From positions 669,501 to 733,500 of the forward strand of contig NBNI01000007.1 in NCBI GenBank assembly GCA_004379135.1: 64,000 nt of DNA, in the 5' to 3' direction. How positions within the stretch are numbered: position 1 is the stretch's first letter; each line of letters opens with the position of its first letter. The DNA is from Acidimicrobiales bacterium mtb01. Lineage in GTDB: Bacteria; Actinomycetota; Acidimicrobiia; Acidimicrobiales; Ilumatobacteraceae. The notes under the pieces are model-generated. The model saw nothing but the letters and a program-made list of their open reading frames with translations. It was not told where the DNA came from and did not search any database. A program made the position numbers and the translations under genes. Positions 1 through 7,873 of the stretch are shown one piece after another.

Positions 1-31
1 CGGCGACGGTCGAAACCCCGACGGCGTGTGG

Positions 32-37
32 GACAAT
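32..37 (+). promoter_or_regulatory. Leaderless -10 element of the first gene
   Basis: The hexamer GACAAT ends 6 nt before the ATG at 44. That spacing would start the transcript on or next to the start codon. There is no Shine-Dalgarno sequence in between. The same arrangement recurs at many genes here. Confidence 0.45.
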
Positions 38-43
38 GAGCAC

Positions 44-424
44 ATGACCGACACGCTCATCGGCATCCTTGGCATCGCCGGCTGCATCGCCATGCTCTGG
101 GGTGCGTCGAGAATCGAGCCGCACTGGGTCAGCAAGGACGGTCGTCGATTCGTGTGCCGCGTGCAGACGCTCGGCTCCCACGACCTTCCCGACGGACCGT
201 GGCGCGAGATGCGCGCATTCGTCGACGGCTCGAACCTCGTGATCAGCTCTCGATCGCGCCGAGCCAAGCGCTTGGGCGGCACCTATCGGGTGGCCGGTCG
301 GGCTCCCGAGACACCGGCCAACCGGGCCATCTTCGTGCTCCAGGGCGATTCGCGCCTCCTGCTGCGCATCCCGGCCAAGAGCCGGGCCACGAGCACACTC
401 GACTCGCTCGTCAACGAGCGTTGA
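44..424 (+). CDS. Small membrane-anchored protein of unknown function
   Basis: A 126-residue protein. Residues 3-20 form one hydrophobic segment (IGILGIAGCIAMLW), so it is probably held in the membrane by its N-terminus with a basic soluble domain in the cytoplasm. The remainder is about 100 residues of alternating short strands rich in Arg, somewhat like the DUF2550-type small actinobacterial proteins, but I cannot assign it. I start it at 44 rather than at the GTG-like codon at 26 because a -10-like GACAAT sits 6 nt upstream of 44. It runs convergent to metX and the two stop codons lie inside one inverted repeat (407-428). Confidence 0.6.
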   Translation: MTDTLIGILGIAGCIAMLWGASRIEPHWVSKDGRRFVCRVQTLGSHDLPDGPWREMRAFVDGSNLVISSRSRRAKRLGGTYRVAGRAPETPANRAIFVLQGDSRLLLRIPAKSRATSTLDSLVNER

Positions 425-428
425 CGAG
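407..428. terminator. Hairpin spanning two convergent stop codons
   Basis: CTCGTCAACG, two bases, then CGTTGACGAG: a perfect 10-bp stem. The TGA of the upstream plus-strand gene (422-424) and the TGA of metX (411-413) are in opposite arms. It probably acts as a bidirectional terminator. No U-tract follows. The 2-nt loop would open to 4 nt in RNA. Confidence 0.55.
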
Positions 429-1565
429 GAAGTGTCGCAACGGCGGCCCCACCTGATCGAGGTCGATCAGGAACGAATCGTGTCCGTGCGGTGAATCGAT
501 CTCGATGTACTCGGCCGGAACACCGCGGTCGACGAGCATGTCGCGGATCTGGATCTGCTGGTACGCCGGATACAGCATGTCGCTGTGGATGCCCAGCGTC
601 AGAGTGGGCACGTTGATCCGCGCCATCGCGGCGTCGAGTCCGCCGCGACCTCGTCCGATGTCGTGGAGATCCATCGCCTTGCCGATCACGAGATACGAGT
701 TGGCGTCGAAACGGCGAACGAGTTTGTCGCCGTGGTATTCGAGGTAACGCTCGACTTCGAATTTCTGATCGATCGACTTCAGGGCGTTGTCGCCACCGAC
801 GATCTGGCGCCCGAACCGCTCGGTGAACACGTTGTCGCTCCGGAAGGTCACCTGGGCGACCATGCGCGCGGTCGACAGACCTTCGTGGGGGCCATCGCCC
901 GGTACCGCGTCGTAGTAGTCGCCGCCGCGCCACTTCGGGTCGGTCATGATCGCACGGCGACCGATGGAACCCCAGGCGATCTGCTGAGCCGATGCTTGTG
1001 CGCACGTGGCGATCGGAACGATCGATGCGACTCGGTCGGGGTACGTGGTGGCCCACTCGAGCACCTGCATGCCACCCATCGATCCGCCGATGATCGCATG
1101 CCAACGGCCGACGCCGAGATGATCGGCCAATCGCACCTGGGCGCGCACCATGTCGCGAATCGTGACCACCGGAAAGCGCGAACCGTACGGCTTGCCGTCG
1201 TCGGGATGCGGCGAAGCCGGACCCGTCGTTCCCTGGCAGCCACCGAGCACATTCGTGCACACCACAAACCATTCGTTCGTGTCGATCGCGAGGCCGGGTC
1301 CGACCGCGGTCTCCCACCAGCCGGGTGTGGGATGGCCGAGATCGGCCGGGCCCGCCACATGACTGTCGCCGGTCCAGGCGTGACACATCAGCACCGCGTT
1401 GCTCGCATCGGAGTTCAGCGTTCCCCACGTCTCGTACGCGATCACCACGCCGTCGAGGACCTGACCCGAGTCGAGCGCCAACTTGCGGTCGAGCGACAAG
1501 AACTGCCGATGACCCACGGGGTCGTTCGGACGCCAGGCGCCCGACACGGGCACTGCATCGTTCAC
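411..1565 (-). CDS. metX: Homoserine O-acetyltransferase
   Basis: Transfers an acyl group (normally acetyl from acetyl-CoA) to the hydroxyl of homoserine, the first committed step of direct-sulfhydrylation methionine synthesis. The 384-residue protein is an alpha/beta hydrolase of normal family length. The nucleophile elbow GGSMGG puts the catalytic Ser near residue 162. The NAVLMCHAWTGDSH stretch near residue 56 is the usual MetX N-terminal motif, and a Gly-His-Asp-Ser (GHDS) segment near the C-terminus supplies the catalytic His. The GTG at 1565 is chosen because AAAGGAG lies 7 nt upstream; an in-frame start at 1652 would lie inside the riboswitch. A SAM-clan riboswitch sits in the 5' leader, so expression should fall when SAM is abundant. 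O-succinyl specificity cannot be ruled out by eye. Confidence 0.95.
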   Translation of the reverse strand: MNDAVPVSGAWRPNDPVGHRQFLSLDRKLALDSGQVLDGVVIAYETWGTLNSDASNAVLMCHAWTGDSHVAGPADLGHPTPGWWETAVGPGLAIDTNEWFVVCTNVLGGCQGTTGPASPHPDDGKPYGSRFPVVTIRDMVRAQVRLADHLGVGRWHAIIGGSMGGMQVLEWATTYPDRVASIVPIATCAQASAQQIAWGSIGRRAIMTDPKWRGGDYYDAVPGDGPHEGLSTARMVAQVTFRSDNVFTERFGRQIVGGDNALKSIDQKFEVERYLEYHGDKLVRRFDANSYLVIGKAMDLHDIGRGRGGLDAAMARINVPTLTLGIHSDMLYPAYQQIQIRDMLVDRGVPAEYIEIDSPHGHDSFLIDLDQVGPPLRHFLVNAR

Positions 1566-1638
1566 TTCGGGCTCCTTTCGTCGACTCGTCGCGGCAGGTG
1601 ACCCATCCAGGGAAGCTTCGTTGCCGGCGAGCCGGCCA

Positions 1639-1724
1639 CATCCCCACCGCACGAGGCGGCAGGAGGCACCTTGGGGCTTCCGCCCAGGTTGCCGGGCCCG
1701 ATCGCTCGGGCCGCTCTGGATGAG
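1639..1724 (-). promoter_or_regulatory. SAM-I/IV-like riboswitch upstream of metX
   Basis: Read on the minus strand from 1724. P1 pairs CATCC (near 1720) with GGATG (near 1641). P2 is a simple 7-bp hairpin, GGCCCGA-GCGA-TCGGGCC, followed by the diagnostic CGGCAACC. P3 is TGGGC-GGAA-GCCCCA, then AAGGTGCC, then a P4 hairpin around CCGC-CTCGT-GCGG. P2 lacks the SAM-I kink-turn while a P4 is present, which fits the SAM-I/IV variant type better than classic SAM-I. A further hairpin, GCCGG-CTCG-CCGGC (about 1622-1636), follows. A CTCCT in the J3/4 region could pair with the AGGAG of metX, so control at translation is possible (inference). Confidence 0.88.
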
Positions 1725-1743
1725 ACGAGGTCAGGTTACCGAC

Positions 1744-2595
1744 TCAGCGGTAGCGCTCCTCGGTGGTTTGGTGCTCGGGCAGACCCACCAGGTCGGTGAA
1801 CTCGTCGAAACGACCCGGTCGCACCGCCCCGAGAGAACCCTGTGCGGCCAGCGTGGACGCCGCGCGCGCCATGGCGTCGACGGCCGCGAACAGCAGTCCG
1901 ACCGGCGACACCAGGAGCCGGAATCCGCGCTCGATCAAGTCGTCGGCCGCGAGATGGGCGATGCCGCCCTTCTCGGCCATGTTGGCCACCAGCGGCACGT
2001 CGGGAAGTTCGCGCGCGATCTCGTCGAGTTCGGCCTCCGACGACGGCGCTTCGATGAACACCGCGTCCGCTCCCAGGTCGCGGGCGCGCTTACCACGTTC
2101 GATCGCGTCGCGGAGCCCGAGCGCTCCGCGCGCGTCGGTGCGCGCCGTCACCACGAGGTCGGTTCGATGGTCGAGAGCGGCCCGCACCTTGGCCAACCAG
2201 TCGTCGAGAGGAACCACTTGCTTGTTCGGCATGTGGCCGCACTTCTTCGGCCACACCTGGTCTTCGAGGAACAGGCCCGCGGCACCCGCCTCCTCCCACA
2301 ACTCGACGGTGCGCCTGACGTTCATCGCGTTTCCGTAGCCGGTGTCGGCGTCGACCACCACCGACAGTGTCGGAACCGCGCGGCAGATGCGTCGCGCGGT
2401 CTCGGCCATCTCCACCTGCGACAGGTGTCCGACATCGGGCTCTCCGAGCAACGCACCCGAGACGGCGAAACCCGACACGAAGAGCGAACGGAAGCCGGCG
2501 CGTTCGGCAACCAGAGCGGATGCGGCATCCCACACGCCTGGCATCACGACCGGTTCGCGCCGTGCGAGTCGCGCTCGCAGGGCGTCGGCCGTCAC
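1744..2595 (-). CDS. Isocitrate lyase/PEP mutase-family C-C lyase
   Basis: A 283-residue TIM-barrel enzyme of the isocitrate lyase/PEP mutase superfamily, which cleaves or forms C-C or P-C bonds next to a carboxylate. Metal-binding acids are in VVDADTGYGN (about residue 83). The lyase signature KKCGHMPNK (about residue 122) keeps the catalytic Cys expected of methylisocitrate lyase or oxaloacetate-hydrolase-type members. The size matches PrpB and 2,3-dimethylmalate lyase, not isocitrate lyase proper. Its GTG start overlaps the stop of the upstream acyl-CoA synthetase (GTGA), so the two are translationally coupled. With a ligase and an acyl-CoA dehydrogenase in the operon, it may act on a small acid released from a branched substrate (inference). 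No methylcitrate synthase is nearby. Confidence 0.85.
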   Translation of the reverse strand: MTADALRARLARREPVVMPGVWDAASALVAERAGFRSLFVSGFAVSGALLGEPDVGHLSQVEMAETARRICRAVPTLSVVVDADTGYGNAMNVRRTVELWEEAGAAGLFLEDQVWPKKCGHMPNKQVVPLDDWLAKVRAALDHRTDLVVTARTDARGALGLRDAIERGKRARDLGADAVFIEAPSSEAELDEIARELPDVPLVANMAEKGGIAHLAADDLIERGFRLLVSPVGLLFAAVDAMARAASTLAAQGSLGAVRPGRFDEFTDLVGLPEHQTTEERYR

Positions 2596-4220
2596 GACGA
2601 GACACCGAGTCGATCGAACGCCACACCCTTCAGGCGCTTGTAGTCGACCTTGCCATTCGGAGCGCGCCCGATCGTGTCGACGAGCACGAGATGGCGAGGG
2701 GCCTTGTACGCCGCGAGCGACGACTTCACGTGGGCGTTGAGTTCGTCGAGGCTCGGTGCGGCACCAGGAGCCGCTTCGACCACGGCGCAGATCGTCTCGC
2801 CGAATCGTTGATCGGGAATGCCCACCGCCACCGCGTCGCGCACCGATGGATGGCGCTTCAGCGCTTCCTCCACTTCCTCCGGGAACACCTTCTCGCCGCC
2901 GGTGTTGATGCACACCGATCCACGACCGAGCAGGTTGATCGTGCCGTCGGCCAAGACCTCGGCCCAGTCACCGGGAACGCTCCAACGCCGACCCTCGAAG
3001 GTGCGGAACGTCTGGGCCGTCTTGGCCTCGTCGCGGTAGTAGCCGAGCGGAATGAAACCGCCGACCGCCACGAGCCCGCGTTCACCCGAGCCCGGTTCGA
3101 CGCGGCGTCCGTCCTCGGTGAACACCACGCAGGCCGGTCCGAGTTGGAACTTGGCCGTCTCGCTCGCCGCGCCGGCGGCGCTCACCGATCCGCCCAGACC
3201 CACCGCCTCCGACGATCCGAACGAGTCGAACAGGATCACCTGCGGGATGTGCCGCAACAGGCCCTGCTTGTTCTCCTGGCTCCACATCACACCCGAGGAC
3301 GACATCACCAGCAGACTCGACAAGTCGTACGCCGACGGATGGGTGTCGAGATGCTCGAGGATCGGCCCGGCGAACGCCTGCCCCACGATCACGAGGGTCT
3401 GCACCTTGTTGCGCTGGACCTCGCCCAGCAGTTCGTCGACGTCGAACGAGCGCGACGGCAGCGTCGCGATGCATCCACCCAGGTTCATGGTGATGAGACT
3501 CGAGAACTGGCCGGTTCCGTGCATGAGCGGACAGGCCGACAGCGTGACGAGCGGCGGCGCCGACACGCCGATGCGCCCGATCAACTCGTCGAACGTCGTC
3601 GCCGGCGGAACGCCGATCAACGCCTGGCCACCGGCTCCGAGAACGTTGAAGAGATCGTCCTGGCGCCACATCACACCCTTGGGCATGCCCGTGGTTCCAC
3701 CGGTGTACAGAAGAAGGAGATCGTCGGGGCTGCGACCCCACGGTCCGTGCACCGGACCCGACACCGAACGACCGACCACCTCGTCGTAATCGACGGCCCA
3801 CGACGGCACGTCGTGCGAACCGTCGGCGACGCAGTACCAACGGCGGACCTTCGGGAGTCGGGACCGCACCTCGTCCACCAGCGGCACGAACGTCGCGTGG
3901 AACACCACCGCCTCGGCTTCGGCGTTGTCGAACAGATACGTGACCTCTTCGGGTCCGTAGCGATAGTTGGTGTTGACGGGCGCGAAGCCTCCCTTGAAGG
4001 CCGCGATGTACGTCTCGAGATATTCCGGGCAGTTGTACAAGTACGCCGCAACCTTGCTCTGCTTGGTGAGGCCGGCCTCGATGAAGTCGGCCGCCAGGGC
4101 AGCGGTGCGCTGGTCGAACTGTCGCCACGTGAAGCGACGGTCGCCCTGGATCTGGCACGGCGCGTCCGGCGTCTTGGCGGCGATCGCCTCGTAGACGTCG
4201 GCGAAGTTCCACTCGGTCAT
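2592..4220 (-). CDS. FadD19-type acyl-CoA synthetase
   Basis: A 542-residue ATP-dependent acyl-CoA ligase (ANL superfamily) that would activate a carboxylate to its CoA thioester through an acyl-adenylate. The P-loop is LLLYTGGTTGMPKGVMWRQ (about residues 175-193). The MWRQ extension is typical of the FadD19 group that activates steroid side-chain acids in mycobacteria. The late motif GSVCINTGGEKVFPEEVEE and a C-terminal catalytic Lys in NGKVDYKR are present. The ATG at 4220 has GAGGGGG 6 nt upstream. It is preceded by an acyl-CoA dehydrogenase and a DUF2256 protein on the same strand and coupled to a lyase downstream. FadD19-like is a family call; the substrate is not known. Confidence 0.88.
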   Translation of the reverse strand: MTEWNFADVYEAIAAKTPDAPCQIQGDRRFTWRQFDQRTAALAADFIEAGLTKQSKVAAYLYNCPEYLETYIAAFKGGFAPVNTNYRYGPEEVTYLFDNAEAEAVVFHATFVPLVDEVRSRLPKVRRWYCVADGSHDVPSWAVDYDEVVGRSVSGPVHGPWGRSPDDLLLLYTGGTTGMPKGVMWRQDDLFNVLGAGGQALIGVPPATTFDELIGRIGVSAPPLVTLSACPLMHGTGQFSSLITMNLGGCIATLPSRSFDVDELLGEVQRNKVQTLVIVGQAFAGPILEHLDTHPSAYDLSSLLVMSSSGVMWSQENKQGLLRHIPQVILFDSFGSSEAVGLGGSVSAAGAASETAKFQLGPACVVFTEDGRRVEPGSGERGLVAVGGFIPLGYYRDEAKTAQTFRTFEGRRWSVPGDWAEVLADGTINLLGRGSVCINTGGEKVFPEEVEEALKRHPSVRDAVAVGIPDQRFGETICAVVEAAPGAAPSLDELNAHVKSSLAAYKAPRHLVLVDTIGRAPNGKVDYKRLKGVAFDRLGVSS

Positions 4221-4264
4221 GCGTCCCCCTCGCAGTTGCGAACGGCGTAACGGTAACCGACGTT

Positions 4265-4636
4265 TCAGGTACGGCGCAGACGAATCGGGCCCTTGGCGGT
4301 CGACGGGTCGACCACTCGTCCGCCCTGCGTGAAGACGAGGAATCCTCGGGCCGCCAATCGGCGGGCGGCGGCGCGCACCGGCTCCATCAGATCGCGCCAT
4401 TCGTCGCTCTCGGCCCGGGCGACTTCCGATGGGCACATGGTTCCCGACCTGTTCGCGAGCATCTCCTCGATCCGCGTCTCGAGACGGCGATCGAGATCCG
4501 AGATCCTGGTCCGGCGGCAGCGGTCGCTGCAGTACTTCACCGAGTCCCAGTTGAGTTCCCACTTCTTGCGCCACTCCATGCGACGACCGCAGGAGGCGCA
4601 GATCTTGTGCTCGCGCGCCGTGCCGTCGGCCGGCAT
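4265..4636 (-). CDS. DUF2256-DUF3253 fusion protein
   Basis: A 123-residue protein joining two small domains that are often separate genes. Residues about 8-45 carry KICASCGRRMEWRKKW and a second CSDRCRR pair, the four-Cys zinc-ribbon-like DUF2256. Residues about 50-120 match DUF3253, a winged-helix-like domain, with MCPSEVAR, PVRAAARRLAARG and TQGGRVVDP. The function is unknown. The fold suggests a nucleic-acid or protein contact. The ATG at 4636 lies one base after the acyl-CoA dehydrogenase stop (TGACATG). An alternative ATG at 4666 would overlap that gene and is less likely. Confidence 0.8.
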   Translation of the reverse strand: MPADGTAREHKICASCGRRMEWRKKWELNWDSVKYCSDRCRRTRISDLDRRLETRIEEMLANRSGTMCPSEVARAESDEWRDLMEPVRAAARRLAARGFLVFTQGGRVVDPSTAKGPIRLRRT

Positions 4637-4637
4637 G

Positions 4638-5735
4638 TCAGCGCGGTAGGCCGAGGACTCGTTCACCCAGGATGTTGCGCATCACGTTCGAGGTGCCGCC
4701 CATGATGGTGTAACCGGGTGCGTAGGCGAGCCCTTGAGTGACCTGGTTCCAGAGCGTCGCCTCCGGACCGAGGACGTGGCTCACGAATTCGGCAACGTCC
4801 CACTCGTGCTCGGTGCAGAAGCACTTGGTGGCGGCCGAGAATCCGGCCGGTGCCTGATGGAGCACTTCGCGGATCACGAGGATGCGGCCGATGCGGTACT
4901 TCTCCTCGAGTCGCGCGATCCGCTGACGAACACGCGGATCGGAGCGGTCGGCCCGTTCGAGGGCGACCTTGTAGAGGGCGTGGTTCGACACGAGTCGATC
5001 GATGCCGCCGCGCTCGTGTTCGAGTTGGCGCATTGTCTGCTTGAAGGCGCCGCCTTCAGCACCCACCAGATTGATGACCGGCACGCGCACGTCGGTGAAG
5101 AAGACTTCGCAGAAGTGGCGATTGGTGGTCATGTCCTTGATCGGCCGGACTTCGATGCCGGGAGTATCCATCGGCACGATGATCTCGCTGATGCCGGCGT
5201 GCGGCGGACCTTCGGTGGTGGTTCGGCAGATCAGGTAGCAGTAGTCGGCGACGGCACCGAAGCTCGTCCAGATCTTCTGACCGTTGATGACCCAGTCGTC
5301 GCCTTCGCGCACGGCCTGCGTCTTCAACGACGCGAGGTCGGAACCCGAGTTGGGCTCCGACATGCCGATGCACCAGACGCTCTGCCCGGCCAGGATTCCG
5401 GGCAGGTACTCGGCCTGCTGATCGGGCCGGCCGTACGTCATGAGAGCCGGACCCATCTGACGGTCGGCGAACCACATCGATCCGATGGGAGCGCCGGCAC
5501 TGATGAGTTCTTCACCGATGATCAATCGATCGATGGCCGGGCGTCCGCCGCCACCGAATTCCTTCGGCCAAGTGAGGCCGATCCAGCCGCGGGCACCGAG
5601 TTCGGCGGCGAATTCCTTCGACCAGCCGTTGATCCACGAGTCGTTGGCCCGGCCGTACTTCTCCACGGCCTTGGCCGCGACCTCGCGGGCCTCCTCACGA
5701 AGGGCGAGTTGGTCGTTGGTCCAGGCGAATTCCAC
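4638..5735 (-). CDS. Acyl-CoA dehydrogenase (FadE type)
   Basis: A 365-residue FAD enzyme that would introduce an alpha,beta double bond into an acyl-CoA. The N-terminal helical domain runs to about residue 120. WCIGMSEPNSGSDLASL (about residue 125) is the FAD/substrate-binding strand motif. The C-terminal helical domain ends with GYTIMGGTSNVMRNILGERVLG, the usual FAD-contacting tail. The length is at the short end for the family, like the steroid-type FadE subunits that pair as heterodimers, but no partner FadE is adjacent. The GTG at 5735 is chosen since upstream in-frame codons have no ribosome site and run into the divergent gene. It is the first gene of the leftward ligase operon. Confidence 0.88.
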   Translation of the reverse strand: MEFAWTNDQLALREEAREVAAKAVEKYGRANDSWINGWSKEFAAELGARGWIGLTWPKEFGGGGRPAIDRLIIGEELISAGAPIGSMWFADRQMGPALMTYGRPDQQAEYLPGILAGQSVWCIGMSEPNSGSDLASLKTQAVREGDDWVINGQKIWTSFGAVADYCYLICRTTTEGPPHAGISEIIVPMDTPGIEVRPIKDMTTNRHFCEVFFTDVRVPVINLVGAEGGAFKQTMRQLEHERGGIDRLVSNHALYKVALERADRSDPRVRQRIARLEEKYRIGRILVIREVLHQAPAGFSAATKCFCTEHEWDVAEFVSHVLGPEATLWNQVTQGLAYAPGYTIMGGTSNVMRNILGERVLGLPR

Positions 5736-5814
5736 GACTCGAGTCTCGCCGATCCGCAGGGTCCGACACCAACGTCGGGACTGTGAAGTCGAGCGCACAT
5801 GGAAGACTGGGCCG

Positions 5815-6645
5815 ATGAACGACCGGGCCTCCCTCCTGGACGAGCCGTACGCCCTGGCCCCGGGCACGGTCGAGAAGTTCACCGAAGACGGCCACGCGGT
5901 GGTCCGCAGCCTCGCTCCCCGCACCCTGGTCGAGCGGTACAAACCGGCCATCGACGAGGCGACCATGGCCCTGCGTTGGGACCAGCGGCCCCTCGCCGAA
6001 CGCGACACCTACGGGCGCGCGTTCATCCAGTCGGGCAACGTGCATCGGCACAGCCCCGCCGTCGCCGAGTTCGCCCTGGCCCGTCGCTTCGCCCGGGTGG
6101 CCGCCGAACTCCTGCAGTGCGACGGCGTCCGGCTCTACCACGATCAAGCGCTCTACAAGGAGCCCGGTGGCGGCTTCACTCCCTGGCACCAGGACCAGGT
6201 GTACTGGCCGCTCGACTCCGATCGGACGATCACGATGTGGATGCCACTCGTCGACATTCCACGCGACGTCGGCGGAATGACGTTCGCCGATGGTTCGTGG
6301 CGCCACGGCAACCTCGGCGAACTCGTGATCGGCGATGCGTCGCACGAGTACTTCGACTCCCTCGTGGTCGAGCGGGGATTCTCGTTGTCCACCCATGGCC
6401 CGTTCGATGCGGGTGACGCGACGTTCCATCGCGGCTGGACGTTGCACTCGGCGCCCGCCAACGATTCCGAACTCATGCGCGCCGTGCTGACCGTCATCTA
6501 CTACGCCGACGGCACGCGAATCTCCGAGGCCGATCATCCGGCTCGCCGATTCGACCAGGCCCTGTGGCTCGACGGCCGCCCGACCGGATCGCTCGCCGAC
6601 GGACCGGGCAACCCGTTGCTCTGGCATCGCTCGTGGGAATCCTGA
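5815..6645 (+). CDS. Phytanoyl-CoA dioxygenase (PhyH) family protein
   Basis: A 276-residue Fe(II)/2-oxoglutarate oxygenase of the PhyH family. Such enzymes hydroxylate or otherwise oxidise CoA esters or small molecules. The iron triad is visible as the HxD in WHQDQVYW (about residues 122-129) and the distal His in GWTLHSAP (about residue 207). An Arg some 11 residues later is the likely 2-oxoglutarate anchor. The ATG at 5815 follows the divergent acyl-CoA dehydrogenase start by 80 bp. Its stop is 4 nt before the next gene, a radical SAM enzyme, so the two form an operon. That pairing is unusual, and the substrate is unknown. Confidence 0.85.
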   Translation: MNDRASLLDEPYALAPGTVEKFTEDGHAVVRSLAPRTLVERYKPAIDEATMALRWDQRPLAERDTYGRAFIQSGNVHRHSPAVAEFALARRFARVAAELLQCDGVRLYHDQALYKEPGGGFTPWHQDQVYWPLDSDRTITMWMPLVDIPRDVGGMTFADGSWRHGNLGELVIGDASHEYFDSLVVERGFSLSTHGPFDAGDATFHRGWTLHSAPANDSELMRAVLTVIYYADGTRISEADHPARRFDQALWLDGRPTGSLADGPGNPLLWHRSWES

Positions 6646-6649
6646 CCTC

Positions 6650-7873
6650 GTGACGCGACGCGCGTTCCACCTGCTCGCCAAACCCACCGGAGCCACCTGC
6701 AACCTCGACTGCTCGTACTGCTTCTTCCTGTCGAAGGACGCGCTGTACCCGAACCAGAGCCATCGCATGTCGACGGCGACGTTGACCGAGTACATCGGCC
6801 AATTGCTCGACGCCCAACCCGACGGCGACGTGAACGTCGCGTGGCAAGGCGGCGAGCCGACCCTCATGGGACTCGACTTCTTCCGCCAGGCGATCGAAAT
6901 GGCCGAACGAGTCCGGCGACCGAAGCAGAACCTGCACCACAGCGTGCAGACGAATGGCGTGCTGTTGGACGGCGAGTGGGCCCGATTGTTCGCCGACCAT
7001 CGCGTACTCGTCGGGCTGAGCATCGACGGTCCGGCTTCCCTGCACGACGTCCACCGGGTCGACAAGAAGGGTGACGGCACGCACGCCGACGTCGTCGCCG
7101 CGTGGAGCCTGCTGCGATCCCACGGCGTCGACGTGAACGTGCTGTGCTCGGTCTCGAGCGCCAACGTCCACCAACCCCTGACGGTCTACCGATACTTCCG
7201 CGACGACCTCGGGGCCGAGTTCGTCCAATTCATCCCCATCGTCGAACGAGCCACTCCGGTCACGCTCGAGATCGCCGAGAAGGGCTGGAGCGACAAGCCC
7301 GGTCGCCGCCGGATCCTCTACACGCAGTCGGGCGATCTGACGACGAGCCGTTCGATCACCGGCCAGCAGTACGGCGAGTTCCTCACGGCGGTGTTCGACG
7401 AGTGGGTCGCGCGCGACGTGGGACGCGTCTTCGTGCAGATGTTCGACGTGACGCTCGGGGCGCACCTCGGCCAGTACTCGCTGTGCATCCATTCGCCCAC
7501 CTGCGGCGACGCGCTGGCCCTCGAATTCAACGGGGACCTGTACTCGTGCGACCACTTCGTGGAGCCCGATCATCTGATCGGCAACATTCACGACACACCG
7601 ATGCGAACACTCGTCGACGACGAGAAGCAACGGGCTTTCGGTCGAGCCAAGCAGTCGACCCTTCCCCGCCAATGCCGCGACTGCGACGTGCTGTTCGCGT
7701 GCCACGGCGGCTGCCCGAAGGACCGCTTCGCGACCACCGCCGATGGCGAACCGGGCCTCAACCACTTGTGCGACGGGTACCTGCACTTCTTCCGGCACAC
7801 CGCACCGGCCATGAAGCGGATGGGCGATTTGCTGCGAGCCGGCCGTTACGCCGACGAGATCATGACGAGCTGA
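6650..7873 (+). CDS. Radical SAM/SPASM enzyme, sulfatase-maturase-like
   Basis: A 407-residue protein laid out like the anaerobic sulfatase-maturating enzymes, which oxidise a Cys or Ser of a sulfatase to formylglycine. The radical SAM cluster is CNLDCSYC at residues 17-24. WQGGEPTLMG (about residue 64) is the SAM-contacting motif, and SIDGP follows. The SPASM region holds the auxiliary-cluster cysteines in SPTCGD, YSCDHF, CRDCDVLFACHGGC and HLCDGY. The start is GTG, 4 nt after the PhyH-type gene. No sulfatase with a CxPxR motif is in the window, so the target may be elsewhere or may be a different peptide. The gene ends in a 14-bp convergent overlap with the next SDR. Confidence 0.85.
   Translation: MTRRAFHLLAKPTGATCNLDCSYCFFLSKDALYPNQSHRMSTATLTEYIGQLLDAQPDGDVNVAWQGGEPTLMGLDFFRQAIEMAERVRRPKQNLHHSVQTNGVLLDGEWARLFADHRVLVGLSIDGPASLHDVHRVDKKGDGTHADVVAAWSLLRSHGVDVNVLCSVSSANVHQPLTVYRYFRDDLGAEFVQFIPIVERATPVTLEIAEKGWSDKPGRRRILYTQSGDLTTSRSITGQQYGEFLTAVFDEWVARDVGRVFVQMFDVTLGAHLGQYSLCIHSPTCGDALALEFNGDLYSCDHFVEPDHLIGNIHDTPMRTLVDDEKQRAFGRAKQSTLPRQCRDCDVLFACHGGCPKDRFATTADGEPGLNHLCDGYLHFFRHTAPAMKRMGDLLRAGRYADEIMTS

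Noticed and set aside
4236-4262. Fourth copy of the shared operator upstream of the FadD gene at 4220
   Set aside because: It contains ACGGTAAC but lacks the ACTAA half-site and the symmetry of sites A-C.
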